Part shown: piece after piece, positions 1 through 6,190 of the stretch
Layout: each line of letters begins with the position of its first letter
Position numbering within the stretch: position 1 is the stretch's first letter
NCBI GenBank assembly: GCA_900549055.1
Contig: URNB01000093.1
Span: 1-7,839 of the forward strand
DNA from: an uncultured Oscillospiraceae bacterium
Lineage (GTDB): Bacteria; Bacillota; Clostridia; Oscillospirales; Acutalibacteraceae
Length of the DNA: 7,839 nucleotides
Direction of reading: 5' to 3'
Program-made: the position numbers and the translations under genes
The notes under the pieces: generated by a model
What the model saw: the letters and a program-made list of their open reading frames with translations, nothing else
Databases searched by the model: none
Told to the model about the DNA's origin: nothing

Positions 1-30
1 GCGGCGGGTGCAGGCTTATTGTATACGGAG

Positions 31-1491
31 CTATTTTATGAGGGCGTTTATGGAATTTACAAGATCCTTATTCCGTGTAGCGGAAATGTTATTCAGGAAA
101 AGAAGGTCCTTTGCCTTAACATCGATACAGAGCTGCGGAATCGAATTATAGGTCTTGCCGCCGAATACCGTACCGGAGAAATATCTGTAGTCGACAATAT
201 AAACCGTCTGATAATTCGGAACCAGCAACGGTGCAAACGCATTTCCGAACGATTCCTTCACAAGCACGCAAACAGAACCGTCGTTCTTTGCGGGGTTATT
301 TATAATGCTGAACGGACGGTCGCCCTTTATAAATGTGAGATATTTGGATGAAACATTGGTCATATCCGAAATTATAGGCTCCGTCTTTGCAGGACCGCCT
401 ACCGAGAAATAGATCTGCATGGAGTTGGTTTCCTTCGGCTGATAAGCAAACACCGTATCGGGATTTGCCGCCAATTGCGGCAGCTTTTTGCTCGAGGTAT
501 AGAACGAACCGAGATAATTCGGGAACTGATGAACGATAAAGCTGTCAAGCGCCGCCGGCGTACCGCCGGTTGCCTTTATAAAGTCGCAGTAGGCATAGTA
601 TGCGCCGAGTGCCGTCCAGTGGTGGTCGGTGCGGAAGAAGATATACTCATTGCGGCGGGCTTTAAGCGTATCGTAAATTGAAACGGTCTTAACGCCGCTC
701 TTCCCCATACCTGAGTACATATAATTTATTGCCTTTTTCTGATCGGAGGTGTTTATGGTGGCAACTACATTATCGGGTGCGGTAATGCCCATGCTTGTAG
801 GTACTATCATATCGTATACATTTGTTTTTCCCGCAAGCAGCGTACCGGCGCGGTTTATCGCGCTTGTATAAAGATCCGCAGTGCCGCGCACGAAATTATA
901 ATACTCATACGCCGTGTCGCCGTTTATAAGCAGCGCGCCGAGTGTCTGCGTTGTTTGGGTTTGAGCCGGAGTCTGCGGCTTCGGAGCCTCGCTTGACGCA
1001 GAGGAGGAAGCGGAGGATGTGCCATCTGCTTTTGACGGCTCGCTGCTTTCCGCAGAGGAAGCAGCTGATGATGTATCGGACGCTGTACCCGATGAATCAT
1101 CCGGGTGGCTTTCGGGAATATCGTCTCCCGTTTCAACATCACCCTGAATTCTGACATCGGACTTACCGTACAAACCCGTGAAAAACGCATTGATATCGGT
1201 CAGCTTTTCTCTTAAGGGAAATGTGTCGGAATACCAGCTGTTTATTCCGTCAAAATACTTGCCCGAAACCAGCGCCGTGAAGGTGAATTTCGGGAATTTT
1301 GCAAGCTCCCGCTTCTCGCTTTCCGAATATTTCGGGCGCAGCGGTATTATGAGCGATAAAATAAAGCAGGAAAAAAGCAAAACGAAGAAAAAGCGCACAA
1401 ACCATATGCTCATTATTCTGAATTTCCGCATATTTACCGGAGGAAGGCGCACTTCTTCCGTGCTTGAAGCGTTATTGTTTTGTTCAGCCAT
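31..1491 (-). CDS. DHHW/AlgJ-like surface polymer O-acyltransferase
   Basis: A 486-residue membrane-anchored protein of the DHHW group, related to the AlgJ/AlgX enzymes that place acetyl groups on exported polysaccharide. One N-terminal membrane segment (about residues 27-50) follows a basic stretch (RKFR), so the rest should be extracytoplasmic. The signature D289-H290-H291-W292 lies in FRTDHHWTALGAYY; by analogy with the AlgX Ser-Asp-His triad, D289 and H291 would act with a serine, best candidate S414 in VKESFGNAFAPL. Residues about 128-182 are a Ser/Thr/Pro/Gln-rich low-complexity linker that separates the anchor-proximal part from the catalytic part. The ATG is preceded by AAGGAGG (1499-1505) with 7-nt spacing. 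The MBOAT gene ends 15 nt upstream, so the two are surely co-transcribed and should act as a pair. The acceptor polymer is not identified. Only 30 bases follow the stop, so no terminator could be judged. Confidence 0.93.
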   Translation of the reverse strand: MAEQNNNASSTEEVRLPPVNMRKFRIMSIWFVRFFFVLLFSCFILSLIIPLRPKYSESEKRELAKFPKFTFTALVSGKYFDGINSWYSDTFPLREKLTDINAFFTGLYGKSDVRIQGDVETGDDIPESHPDDSSGTASDTSSAASSAESSEPSKADGTSSASSSASSEAPKPQTPAQTQTTQTLGALLINGDTAYEYYNFVRGTADLYTSAINRAGTLLAGKTNVYDMIVPTSMGITAPDNVVATINTSDQKKAINYMYSGMGKSGVKTVSIYDTLKARRNEYIFFRTDHHWTALGAYYAYCDFIKATGGTPAALDSFIVHQFPNYLGSFYTSSKKLPQLAANPDTVFAYQPKETNSMQIYFSVGGPAKTEPIISDMTNVSSKYLTFIKGDRPFSIINNPAKNDGSVCVLVKESFGNAFAPLLVPNYQTVYIVDYRYFSGTVFGGKTYNSIPQLCIDVKAKDLLFLNNISATRNKDLVNSINALIK

Positions 1492-1506
1492 GGAAATGCC
1501 TCCTTC

Positions 1507-2949
1507 TTAAAATCTGAAATATAAAAACGGATTGTAGCTGTTGCCTACAAGCGCCGCGGCGGAAAGTATGAGCAATGCCGCCGGAATCACGAACTGCAGC
1601 ACGGAATAAACCGCCAGCGCGCCGTTATTTCTGAGCGCGCGGTACTTAAACGCGGCGGATAGGCGCTTTGTAATCGGTGTAGACGCGAAGACAGCGATTA
1701 AAAGTATTATAATATGGCTCTTCACAGCCGTCCATGTTTCAAAATCGGAGAATGCATTGCCGTTGGCTCCGAACATCCCTTTAAGCACGCACCATATATC
1801 TCCTACGCTTTCAAACTTGAAAAGTATCCAGCCGAAGAAGACGATAAGTAATAAATATATATGAGCCAAAGCGGGCTGCTTTTCAAGATATTTTGAAAGG
1901 AACAGCTTTTCAAGCGCAATAAAAATAAAGAAATAAAGTCCCCAAAGCACAAAATTCCAGGAGGCGCCGTGCCACAGCCCGGTGAGCGCCCACACAATAA
2001 AGAGGTTGAGCACCGTTCTGAGCTTGCCGCGGCGGCTGCCGCCGAGCGGGATATAAAGATAATCCCTGAAAAAGCTGCCGAGGGTGATATGCCAACGCCG
2101 CCAGAACTCGCTGACCGACGAGGAAATGTATGGGTAATCGAAATTTTCGGTATAGTGAATTCCTATCATTTTACCCATGCCTATAGCCATATCCGAATAT
2201 GCCGAAAAATCAATGTAGATCTGCAGGGTGAAGGCAAGCACGCCTACCCAAAGCGAAAGCGCGCTCTTTGAAGCAAGAAGCGAGAAATCCCCGCCGTCCG
2301 GTACAAGCAAAGTATCCGCAAGCGCCGCACAGGTGTTGGCGATTATCGCTTTTTTTGCAAGCCCCACGGTAAAGCGGTTAATGCCCTCGGCAATATCTAT
2401 CTGTGTGGCTCTGCGATTCTCCAGCTCGGCGCAGACATCCTTATAGCGGACAATCGGCCCTGCGATGCACTGATGAAACAGGCTGACATAGAGAAGCAGG
2501 GTTTTAAAGCTGCGCTGCGGCAGAGCGTCGCCCCTGTAGACATCAACGCAATAGGTTATAAGCTGAAAGGTATAAAACGATATGCCTATAGGCAGCATTA
2601 CAGACGGCACATTTGCGGGAAAGCCGGTGAAAAACTTCAAATTTGAAAGAATAAAGCTGCCGTATTTGAAAATGCCGAGCAGTATAAGATCGATGCCGAC
2701 CGTAAGCCCCAAAAAAAGCTTTGCCTTGGCAGAGCCTTTTTTATACTGTGACATAATAAGGGTAAGATACCAGTCCGCAAAAGCCATACCTACAAGCAGA
2801 AGAATATAAAGCGGCTCGCCCCACGCATAAAAAATAAGCGAAAAGATAAGCATTACGGTATTTTTTTGCTTTATATCCTTGGCAAAAAAATAAACCAGCA
2901 AATTAAGCGGCAGAAAAAGGAATATAAAGGGTAAGCTTGAAAAGACCAT
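1507..2949 (-). CDS. MBOAT family O-acyltransferase (AlgI/DltB-like)
   Basis: A 480-residue polytopic membrane protein of the MBOAT family, which moves acyl groups (usually acetyl) across the cytoplasmic membrane for transfer to cell-surface or secreted polymers. Visible family marks: the start MVFSSLPFIFLFLPLN, PIGISFYTFQ (120-129), HQCIAGPIVRY (159-169), YIDFSAYSDMAIG (245-257), FWRRWHITLGSFFRDYLYIP (282-301, H287), LTGLWHGASWNF (322-333) with the invariant histidine H327, and the C-terminal NPFLYFRF typical of AlgI-like members. Length is normal for the family. It is the first gene of a two-gene operon with the DHHW protein, the usual partner that finishes acyl transfer outside. The Shine-Dalgarno site is weak (GGATG about 8 nt upstream), but the start matches the family N-terminus. 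AlgI-type rather than DltB is favoured because no dltA/C/D gene is present; the real substrate is unknown. Confidence 0.96.
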   Translation of the reverse strand: MVFSSLPFIFLFLPLNLLVYFFAKDIKQKNTVMLIFSLIFYAWGEPLYILLLVGMAFADWYLTLIMSQYKKGSAKAKLFLGLTVGIDLILLGIFKYGSFILSNLKFFTGFPANVPSVMLPIGISFYTFQLITYCVDVYRGDALPQRSFKTLLLYVSLFHQCIAGPIVRYKDVCAELENRRATQIDIAEGINRFTVGLAKKAIIANTCAALADTLLVPDGGDFSLLASKSALSLWVGVLAFTLQIYIDFSAYSDMAIGMGKMIGIHYTENFDYPYISSSVSEFWRRWHITLGSFFRDYLYIPLGGSRRGKLRTVLNLFIVWALTGLWHGASWNFVLWGLYFFIFIALEKLFLSKYLEKQPALAHIYLLLIVFFGWILFKFESVGDIWCVLKGMFGANGNAFSDFETWTAVKSHIIILLIAVFASTPITKRLSAAFKYRALRNNGALAVYSVLQFVIPAALLILSAAALVGNSYNPFLYFRF

Positions 2950-3027
2950 CTGAACACATCCAACAAATTAAATCTGTATATATTATATCCTTTTTGAATA
3001 GAAAGTACAGTAACATTACGGTTACAA

Positions 3028-3056
3028 ATTATAACACAATTAAAACGAAAAGGCAA
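3028..3056 (-). promoter_or_regulatory. SigA-type promoter of the MBOAT-DHHW operon
   Basis: On the minus strand TTGCCT (3056-3051) and a perfect TATAAT (3033-3028) are separated by exactly 17 bp, about 80 nt upstream of the MBOAT start. The -35 matches four of six consensus positions. A second TATAAT lies closer to the gene (2987-2982) without a good -35. The -35 box almost touches the terminator of the upstream M23 gene, so the two units are packed back to back. Confidence 0.6.
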
Positions 3057-3060
3057 CAAA

Positions 3061-3111
3061 ATTACAAAACGGTTTCGGCGGAATATTTTTCCGTCGAAAC
3101 CGTTTTGTAAT
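3061..3111 (-). terminator. Intrinsic terminator of the M23 gene (23-bp stem)
   Basis: The arms 3061-3083 and 3089-3111 are complementary over 23 bp with one G-T wobble, closed by a 5-nt loop (3084-3088). Read on the minus strand the stem starts about 31 nt after the M23 stop codon and is followed by TTTTG. The U-tract side suits minus-strand transcription; the plus side runs into GCGCCCC and is not a terminator there. The stem is longer than a typical intrinsic terminator. Confidence 0.85.
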
Positions 3112-3142
3112 GCGCCCCTAAACGATAATTTCGGGGGCAGGC

Positions 3143-3856
3143 TTATTTCATTCCCAAAGCCTTGAGCGGCTCGGTTATATGACCGTCCTTATATATTTCA
3201 AAATGCAAATGGCTTTGATCGGCGCATTCACCCGGTATTGAGGCTGTCGCTCCGATAATATCTCCCGCGGCAACCTTATCGCCCGCCTTTACCTTAATGT
3301 CCTTTAAGGCGGCGTACTTGGCGGTAATGCCGCTGCCGTGATCGACGGTTACTACCGTTCCTAAAAATGCGGTGTCCTCGACCGATAAGACCTTTCCGTC
3401 CGAGCAGGCGCTGACCGCCGTGCCGTCCGCACAGGCAATATCAAGCCCCGTGTGTATCCGCATATCTCCGTAGGTTGCCGAAAACTGCAGCTCCTTATCG
3501 CTGTACTTTTTTATGATGTCGCCCTGAACGGGAATCGTGAAAACCTTTTTTGGGAGCTTGCTTTCGGTTTTCGGCTCGGCGGCATCGGGTTTTGAAGAGT
3601 ATGGCTCATCGGACACGCTTTTCCCGACATTCTCGGAAACAGTGGTCTGCGGCTCGGAAATACTCTCGGCGGCGCTTGACTGCGGCGAATCCGGAATCTG
3701 CGAGGGAGAGTTATTGCCGTCGCTGCTTCTGCGGCTTATTTTCGACGCCGCAAACCAGGAAGCACCGCCAAGCGCCAGCAGACAGCAGGCGATTACGGTA
3801 TAAAAGGCGGCACTGCCTTTAAATTTCGGTTTTGAAGTGTATTCAGAATATTTCAT
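3143..3856 (-). CDS. Membrane-anchored M23/LytM domain protein, SpoIIQ-like
   Basis: A 237-residue protein with a short basic N-terminus, one membrane segment (about 17-37), a Ser/Pro/Glu-rich linker (about 42-104) and a C-terminal LytM (peptidase M23) domain (about 107-231). Zinc-site motifs are present: HTGLD (H135, D139) and SHLHFE (H216, H218). The YxHL motif, whose histidine helps catalysis in LytM, reads YAAL here (181-184), so A183 replaces that histidine. This may lower or change endopeptidase activity. Layout and size resemble SpoIIQ, the forespore membrane protein that meets SpoIIIAH during engulfment, but a general peptidoglycan hydrolase or a degenerate scaffold LytM factor is also possible. 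The usual spoIID/spoIIID neighbours are absent, so no symbol is given. ATG start with AAAGGA 10 nt upstream. It appears monocistronic, ending at the terminator at 3061-3111. Confidence 0.9.
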   Translation of the reverse strand: MKYSEYTSKPKFKGSAAFYTVIACCLLALGGASWFAASKISRRSSDGNNSPSQIPDSPQSSAAESISEPQTTVSENVGKSVSDEPYSSKPDAAEPKTESKLPKKVFTIPVQGDIIKKYSDKELQFSATYGDMRIHTGLDIACADGTAVSACSDGKVLSVEDTAFLGTVVTVDHGSGITAKYAALKDIKVKAGDKVAAGDIIGATASIPGECADQSHLHFEIYKDGHITEPLKALGMK

Positions 3857-4006
3857 ATTTTCATTTTCCTTTCAAACGGGCGTTTTCTGAAAATATTATT
3901 GACTGAAATACATATTATATTCCTTAAAAATTTAAAAACAGTTCACAAAAATGAAAAAATTATAGTTTATTATATGCTTGTACCGAAAAGGGAGCCGCAC
4001 CCGTTT

Positions 4007-4015
4007 TGGTATAAT
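4007..4015 (+). promoter_or_regulatory. Extended -10 promoter (TGGTATAAT)
   Basis: TG-G-TATAAT is a perfect extended -10 element. No good -35 hexamer sits 16-18 bp upstream, which extended -10 promoters can tolerate. Predicted start of transcription is near 4022, only about 32 nt before the terminator stem at 4054. Confidence 0.5.
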
Positions 4016-4021
4016 TTCTCT

Positions 4022-4090
4022 CAAAAAGAGAAGTTCTCTCCTCAAACCCCTTAAAAGTGGAAAAGAGCCGTTTTACGGCTCTTTTTCACT
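4022..4090 (+). ncRNA. Candidate short RNA or attenuator leader
   Basis: The stretch between the extended -10 element and the end of the terminator would give an RNA of about 65-70 nt with no convincing reading frame. Its 5' end carries AAAAAGAG (4023-4030), complementary to CTCTTTTT (4079-4086) in the 3' arm of the terminator, so it could compete with the 5' arm (AAAAGAG, 4061-4067). A small AGAG/CTCT hairpin is also possible near 4028-4039. It could be a free small RNA or a leader that controls read-through into the gene at 4162. No known RNA family was recognised. This is inference from signals alone. Confidence 0.3.
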
Positions 4091-4092
4091 TT
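4054..4092 (+). terminator. Strong, possibly bidirectional intrinsic terminator
   Basis: Arms 4054-4071 and 4075-4092 pair over 18 bp with one G-T wobble and a 3-nt loop (TTT). The core is AGAGCCGT/ACGGCTCT flanked by A and T runs, so both strands show a U-rich 3' side. It lies upstream of both flanking genes, in a divergent gap, which is not where an end-of-gene terminator is expected. Confidence 0.8.
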
Positions 4093-4161
4093 GTGCTGAT
4101 AAAATAAGAATTAATGCCAATAATAAATTCAGCTTTAATTTCGGAGGGATGAGCGCGCTTT

Positions 4162-4587
4162 ATGATAATTATATTCGCGGACAAAAAGACAAAATGCGGC
4201 ACGGAAATTTCCGATATTTTATACAGATGTATTCCGAAAAGACAAACGGATTTTGATATCGTCACGGAATATTCGGAAAATATCGATTTTCCGCCCGGCA
4301 GCATCGGCGTTTGTGAAGACTCAAATTCCGAAGCTCTCAAATCACTTATGAAAAACTGCGTTCCGGTCATCAGCTGCGGAATGAACGGAAAAAATACCGT
4401 TACGCTTTCAAGCGTCGGCGGCAGCGCCGCCTTGGTTTCGCTGCAAAGAACTGTCACTGATATTTACGGGCGCGACAGAGAGCCTGCGGAATTCCGTATA
4501 AGGCTGACGCACAGCCGCAGTCCGTTTGCGGTTGCGGCAGCTGCTGCGGTTCTTCTGCTTCTCGGAATTACCCCCGATGAATTTTAA
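4162..4587 (+). CDS. Small conserved-looking protein of unknown function
   Basis: A 141-residue protein that I cannot assign to a function. It opens with a beta-strand-like MIIIFAD, has a central VISCGMNGKNTVTLSS (69-84), then ALVSLQRTVTDIYGR, and ends in a hydrophobic Ala/Leu-rich segment (about 121-136) that could be a helix or membrane segment. The stretch GMNGKNT (73-79) resembles the GTNGKTT nucleotide loop of Mur ligases, but the rest does not support a Mur ligase. Similar CGM/TLSS-type small hypothetical proteins occur, from memory, in Clostridia. An in-frame TGA at 4150-4152 fixes ATG 4162 as the start; the GGAGGG site (4143-4148) lies 13 nt away, longer than usual. The terminator at 4054-4092 upstream may attenuate it. 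The overlapping minus-strand frame (4086-4457) was judged a shadow. Confidence 0.7.
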   Translation: MIIIFADKKTKCGTEISDILYRCIPKRQTDFDIVTEYSENIDFPPGSIGVCEDSNSEALKSLMKNCVPVISCGMNGKNTVTLSSVGGSAALVSLQRTVTDIYGRDREPAEFRIRLTHSRSPFAVAAAAAVLLLLGITPDEF

Positions 4588-4608
4588 GCTGTGTGCGGTA
4601 AACGGCAC

Positions 4609-4636
4609 GGCAGACGGGAACGGATTTCCGCCTGCC
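4609..4636. repeat. Hairpin in the convergent gap 4588-4635
   Basis: GGCAG/CTGCC plus CGGGAA/TTTCCG form an 11-bp imperfect stem around a 4-nt loop. The internal mismatch becomes a G-U wobble when read on the minus strand. It lies between two convergent genes and touches the minus-strand stop codon. There is no U-tract on either side, so it is at best a weak terminator or an RNA-end stabiliser. Confidence 0.4.
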
Positions 4637-4932
4637 TATTCATAATCCTCTATTGCCTGCACAGCCTCGTCTCTGGTCGGAAATGCGATTCCGTTCCGCA
4701 AAATCCGCACATCCTCCTCAGGCAGCTCGTTAAGGCTTATTTCTCCGAACACATCGCTTATTTTCCCGTCGTTATAAAGCGCAACGGAATTTCCGTATGC
4801 CTTAAGTACCCAGGAGGCAGGCTCGTAATCGCGGTTTTCCGCCGCCAGACCTATAACGGTGAGTATTATCACCGCCGCGGCAGTGAGTACCGATGCCGCG
4901 ATTAATATATTTCGGCGCATTTTATTTTCCAT
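4636..4932 (-). CDS. Small membrane protein with BofC C-terminal-like region
   Basis: A 98-residue protein from the chosen start: short basic N-terminus (MENKMRRN), one membrane segment (about 9-30) and an external part of about 65 residues. The extracellular part reads WVLKAYGNSVALYNDG, then LPEEDVRILRNGI (70-82) and a final AVQAIEDYE. This 'own-polymer-like strand, LPEED, GI, EDY' layout is what I know from BofC C-terminal-domain-like small proteins of Clostridia. BofC in Bacillus delays SpoIVB action during sporulation, but this protein lacks the full BofC length, so a role is only suggested. An upstream in-frame ATG at 4965 (AAAGGA 5 nt before it) would add 11 residues. ATG 4932 is preferred because it follows AAGGTGG, directly precedes the membrane segment and leaves a 72-bp gap to the divergent hydrolase. 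Confidence 0.75.
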   Translation of the reverse strand: MENKMRRNILIAASVLTAAAVIILTVIGLAAENRDYEPASWVLKAYGNSVALYNDGKISDVFGEISLNELPEEDVRILRNGIAFPTRDEAVQAIEDYE

Positions 4933-5004
4933 AATCCACCTTCTTTTATCAGTATTTTTGCCCATACTTTTCCTTTATATTCATTTTCGGGAGTGCAGCC
5001 TTCA

Positions 5005-5940
5005 ATGCCTGTGATTTTAACAATAATTCTTTTGATTCCGGCGGCAGCAGCCGCCTCGTATTTTTGCTATCGGCTTGCGTTTTCCGTCCCGAAGCAAAGC
5101 AGAGAAGCCCTTTTTGAAATGCCCGATACCGAGCAATACGCACCCTACAGCGCCGAGGCGAGGCAAATGATAAGCGATGCGCTCGAAATTCCGTATAAGG
5201 AAGCCGTTGTCACATCATATGACGGACTTCGTCTTTTCGGGAAATGCTATATAGCAAGCGCCGACGCCCCGTGGCTTATAATGCTCCACGGCTACAGAAG
5301 CGGTGCTGAAAGAGATTTTTGCGGCGGGCTTAAATTCGGAATCGATTCGGGCTTTAATGTTCTGCTTGTCGATCAGCGCGCTCACGGCAAAAGCGAGGGA
5401 AAGTGCCTTACCTTCGGTATAAAGGAGCGGTACGACTGCCTGACCTGGATAAATTATGTTATATCGCAGGCAGGCGGCAGCTGTAAGATCGCGCTTTACG
5501 GAATGTCCATGGGTGCTGCCACCGTGCTTATGGCGGCAGGTTCAGGGCTTCCGAAAAATGTTGTCTGCATAGTGGCAGACTGCGGCTATACATCCCCCAA
5601 AGCAATTATTAAAAAGGTGATACGCGAAATGCATTATCCCATTTTCCCGACCTATGCGCTTGTAAGACTGGGAGGAATGCTGTTCGGCGGATTTGATATC
5701 GAAGAATATTCTGCGGTGCAGGCTATGGAGAAATGTGATATCCCGGTTTTGTTTATCCACGGCGATGACGACCGCTTCGTGCCGTGCGATATGGGCAGGG
5801 AAAATCACAGGCACTGCCGCGCAGAGGGTAAAAAGCTTCTGATAGTCCCGAATGCCGGGCACGGAATGAGCTATATGTCCGATAAAGGGGCTTACCTCGG
5901 CACGGTCTCCGAATTTTTGAAGAGCGCCCTTGAAACCTGA
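5005..5940 (+). CDS. Alpha/beta hydrolase, membrane-anchored
   Basis: A 311-residue serine hydrolase with an N-terminal hydrophobic anchor or uncleaved signal (about 2-22), then an alpha/beta hydrolase domain. Visible elements: oxyanion segment LIMLHGYRSG (H95, G96), LLVDQRAHGKSEG (120-132), nucleophile elbow GMSMG (166-170, S168), acid HGDDDRFVP (252-260, D256) and NAGHGMSY (H286), so the Ser-Asp-His triad is complete. The pattern fits the broad group often annotated as YqkD-like or dipeptidyl-peptidase-like hydrolases; the substrate cannot be told. A GTG at 4993 would add four residues but overlaps the GGGAG site (4989-4993) that can serve ATG 5005 (spacing 11), hence the start chosen. It diverges from the small BofC-like gene. 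No intrinsic terminator with a U-tract follows the stop; the next gene has its own promoter. Confidence 0.92.
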   Translation: MPVILTIILLIPAAAAASYFCYRLAFSVPKQSREALFEMPDTEQYAPYSAEARQMISDALEIPYKEAVVTSYDGLRLFGKCYIASADAPWLIMLHGYRSGAERDFCGGLKFGIDSGFNVLLVDQRAHGKSEGKCLTFGIKERYDCLTWINYVISQAGGSCKIALYGMSMGAATVLMAAGSGLPKNVVCIVADCGYTSPKAIIKKVIREMHYPIFPTYALVRLGGMLFGGFDIEEYSAVQAMEKCDIPVLFIHGDDDRFVPCDMGRENHRHCRAEGKKLLIVPNAGHGMSYMSDKGAYLGTVSEFLKSALET

Positions 5941-5975
5941 AGGTCAATATAAATATAAACCGTATAATGCATAAG

Positions 5976-6076
5976 TTAACATAAAAAAGTGGATAACTCG
6001 GTGGAAAAGTGGATTAAGTCGGTATAAATCGGGCAAAGTTATCCACCGCGGTTGCAAATATAAGGTCTTATGTTAA
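5976..6076. repeat. Nested inverted repeats
   Basis: An outer pair TTAACATAA (5976-5984) and TTATGTTAA (6068-6076) encloses an inner pair GTGGATAACT (5989-5998) and AGTTATCCAC (6037-6046). Both pairs are perfect and roughly centred on the same point. A direct near-repeat of about 15 bp (5988-6002 and 6008-6023, one indel plus one change) lies in the left part. It could be a protein-binding array, a decayed small mobile element, or chance. Confidence 0.6.
5988..6047. promoter_or_regulatory. Cluster of four DnaA-box-like 9-mers
   Basis: Compared with TTATCCACA (reverse TGTGGATAA): AGTGGATAA at 5988-5996 (8/9), GGTGGAAAA at 6000-6008 (7/9), AGTGGATTA at 6008-6016 (7/9) and TTATCCACC at 6039-6047 on the other strand (8/9). 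The left side is an AT-rich stretch. No dnaA, dnaN, repA or plasmid gene lies nearby, so this is not the chromosomal origin as usually arranged. DnaA binding is inferred only from sequence similarity. Confidence 0.4.
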
Positions 6077-6079
6077 TTT

Positions 6080-6111
6080 AGACATTAGATTTTAGACGGC
6101 AGACATCAGAT
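6080..6111. repeat. Degenerate AGACAT direct repeat
   Basis: AGACATTAGAT (6080-6090) recurs as AGACATCAGAT (6101-6111), differing by one base, with a related TTAGAC in between; the period is 21 bp, about two helical turns. Its function is unknown. Confidence 0.5.
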
Positions 6112-6135
6112 GTGCAAAATCGCAGCTTTTGCACA
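6111..6135. repeat. Perfect 9-bp hairpin
   Basis: TGTGCAAAA (6111-6119) and TTTTGCACA (6127-6135) pair perfectly around a 7-nt loop. No U-tract follows on the plus strand, so it is not a classical terminator for the hydrolase gene. It could be an operator or part of the repeat block. Confidence 0.6.
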
Positions 6136-6190
6136 AACCCCGGCTCTTTGGCCTATAGTTTTCTATACAGCATAATAATCATATAAAACC

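Larger units (their letters stand above)
3857..4161. other. Divergent intergenic region with a promoter-terminator pair
   Basis: A 305-bp gap between the minus-strand M23 gene and the plus-strand gene at 4162. The half next to the M23 gene is very AT-rich. It contains a minus-strand TATAAT-like box near 3914-3919 with no convincing -35, plausibly part of the M23 promoter. The other half carries an extended -10 promoter on the plus strand and a strong hairpin terminator, listed separately. No open frame here looks coding; the plus-strand frame from 3978 to 4256 runs straight through the terminator. Confidence 0.6.

Noticed and set aside
19..351. Plus-strand frame of 110 codons opposite the DHHW gene
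   Set aside because: Shadow of a well-supported gene with intact catalytic motifs; the same applies to the other plus-strand frames inside 475-2809.
3978..4256. Plus-strand frame of 92 codons across the divergent gap
   Set aside because: It runs through the extended -10 element and the 18-bp terminator stem and its product has no recognisable protein character. Its internal ATG at 4149 directly abuts GGAGGG, leaving no usable spacing.
4086..4457. Minus-strand frame of 123 codons antisense to the unknown gene at 4162
   Set aside because: It lies opposite a frame with better protein character, has no Shine-Dalgarno site that I could support, and ends inside the terminator stem.
4978..4983. 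TGAATA on the minus strand resembling a SigG -35 box before the BofC-like gene
   Set aside because: No matching -10 (CATACTA-like) at 17-18 bp spacing; the nearest similar bases are too weak or badly spaced.
5989..6026. GTG-started mini-frame through the DnaA-like boxes (12 codons)
   Set aside because: Very short, no Shine-Dalgarno site, and the sequence is explained better by the repeated GTGGA units.
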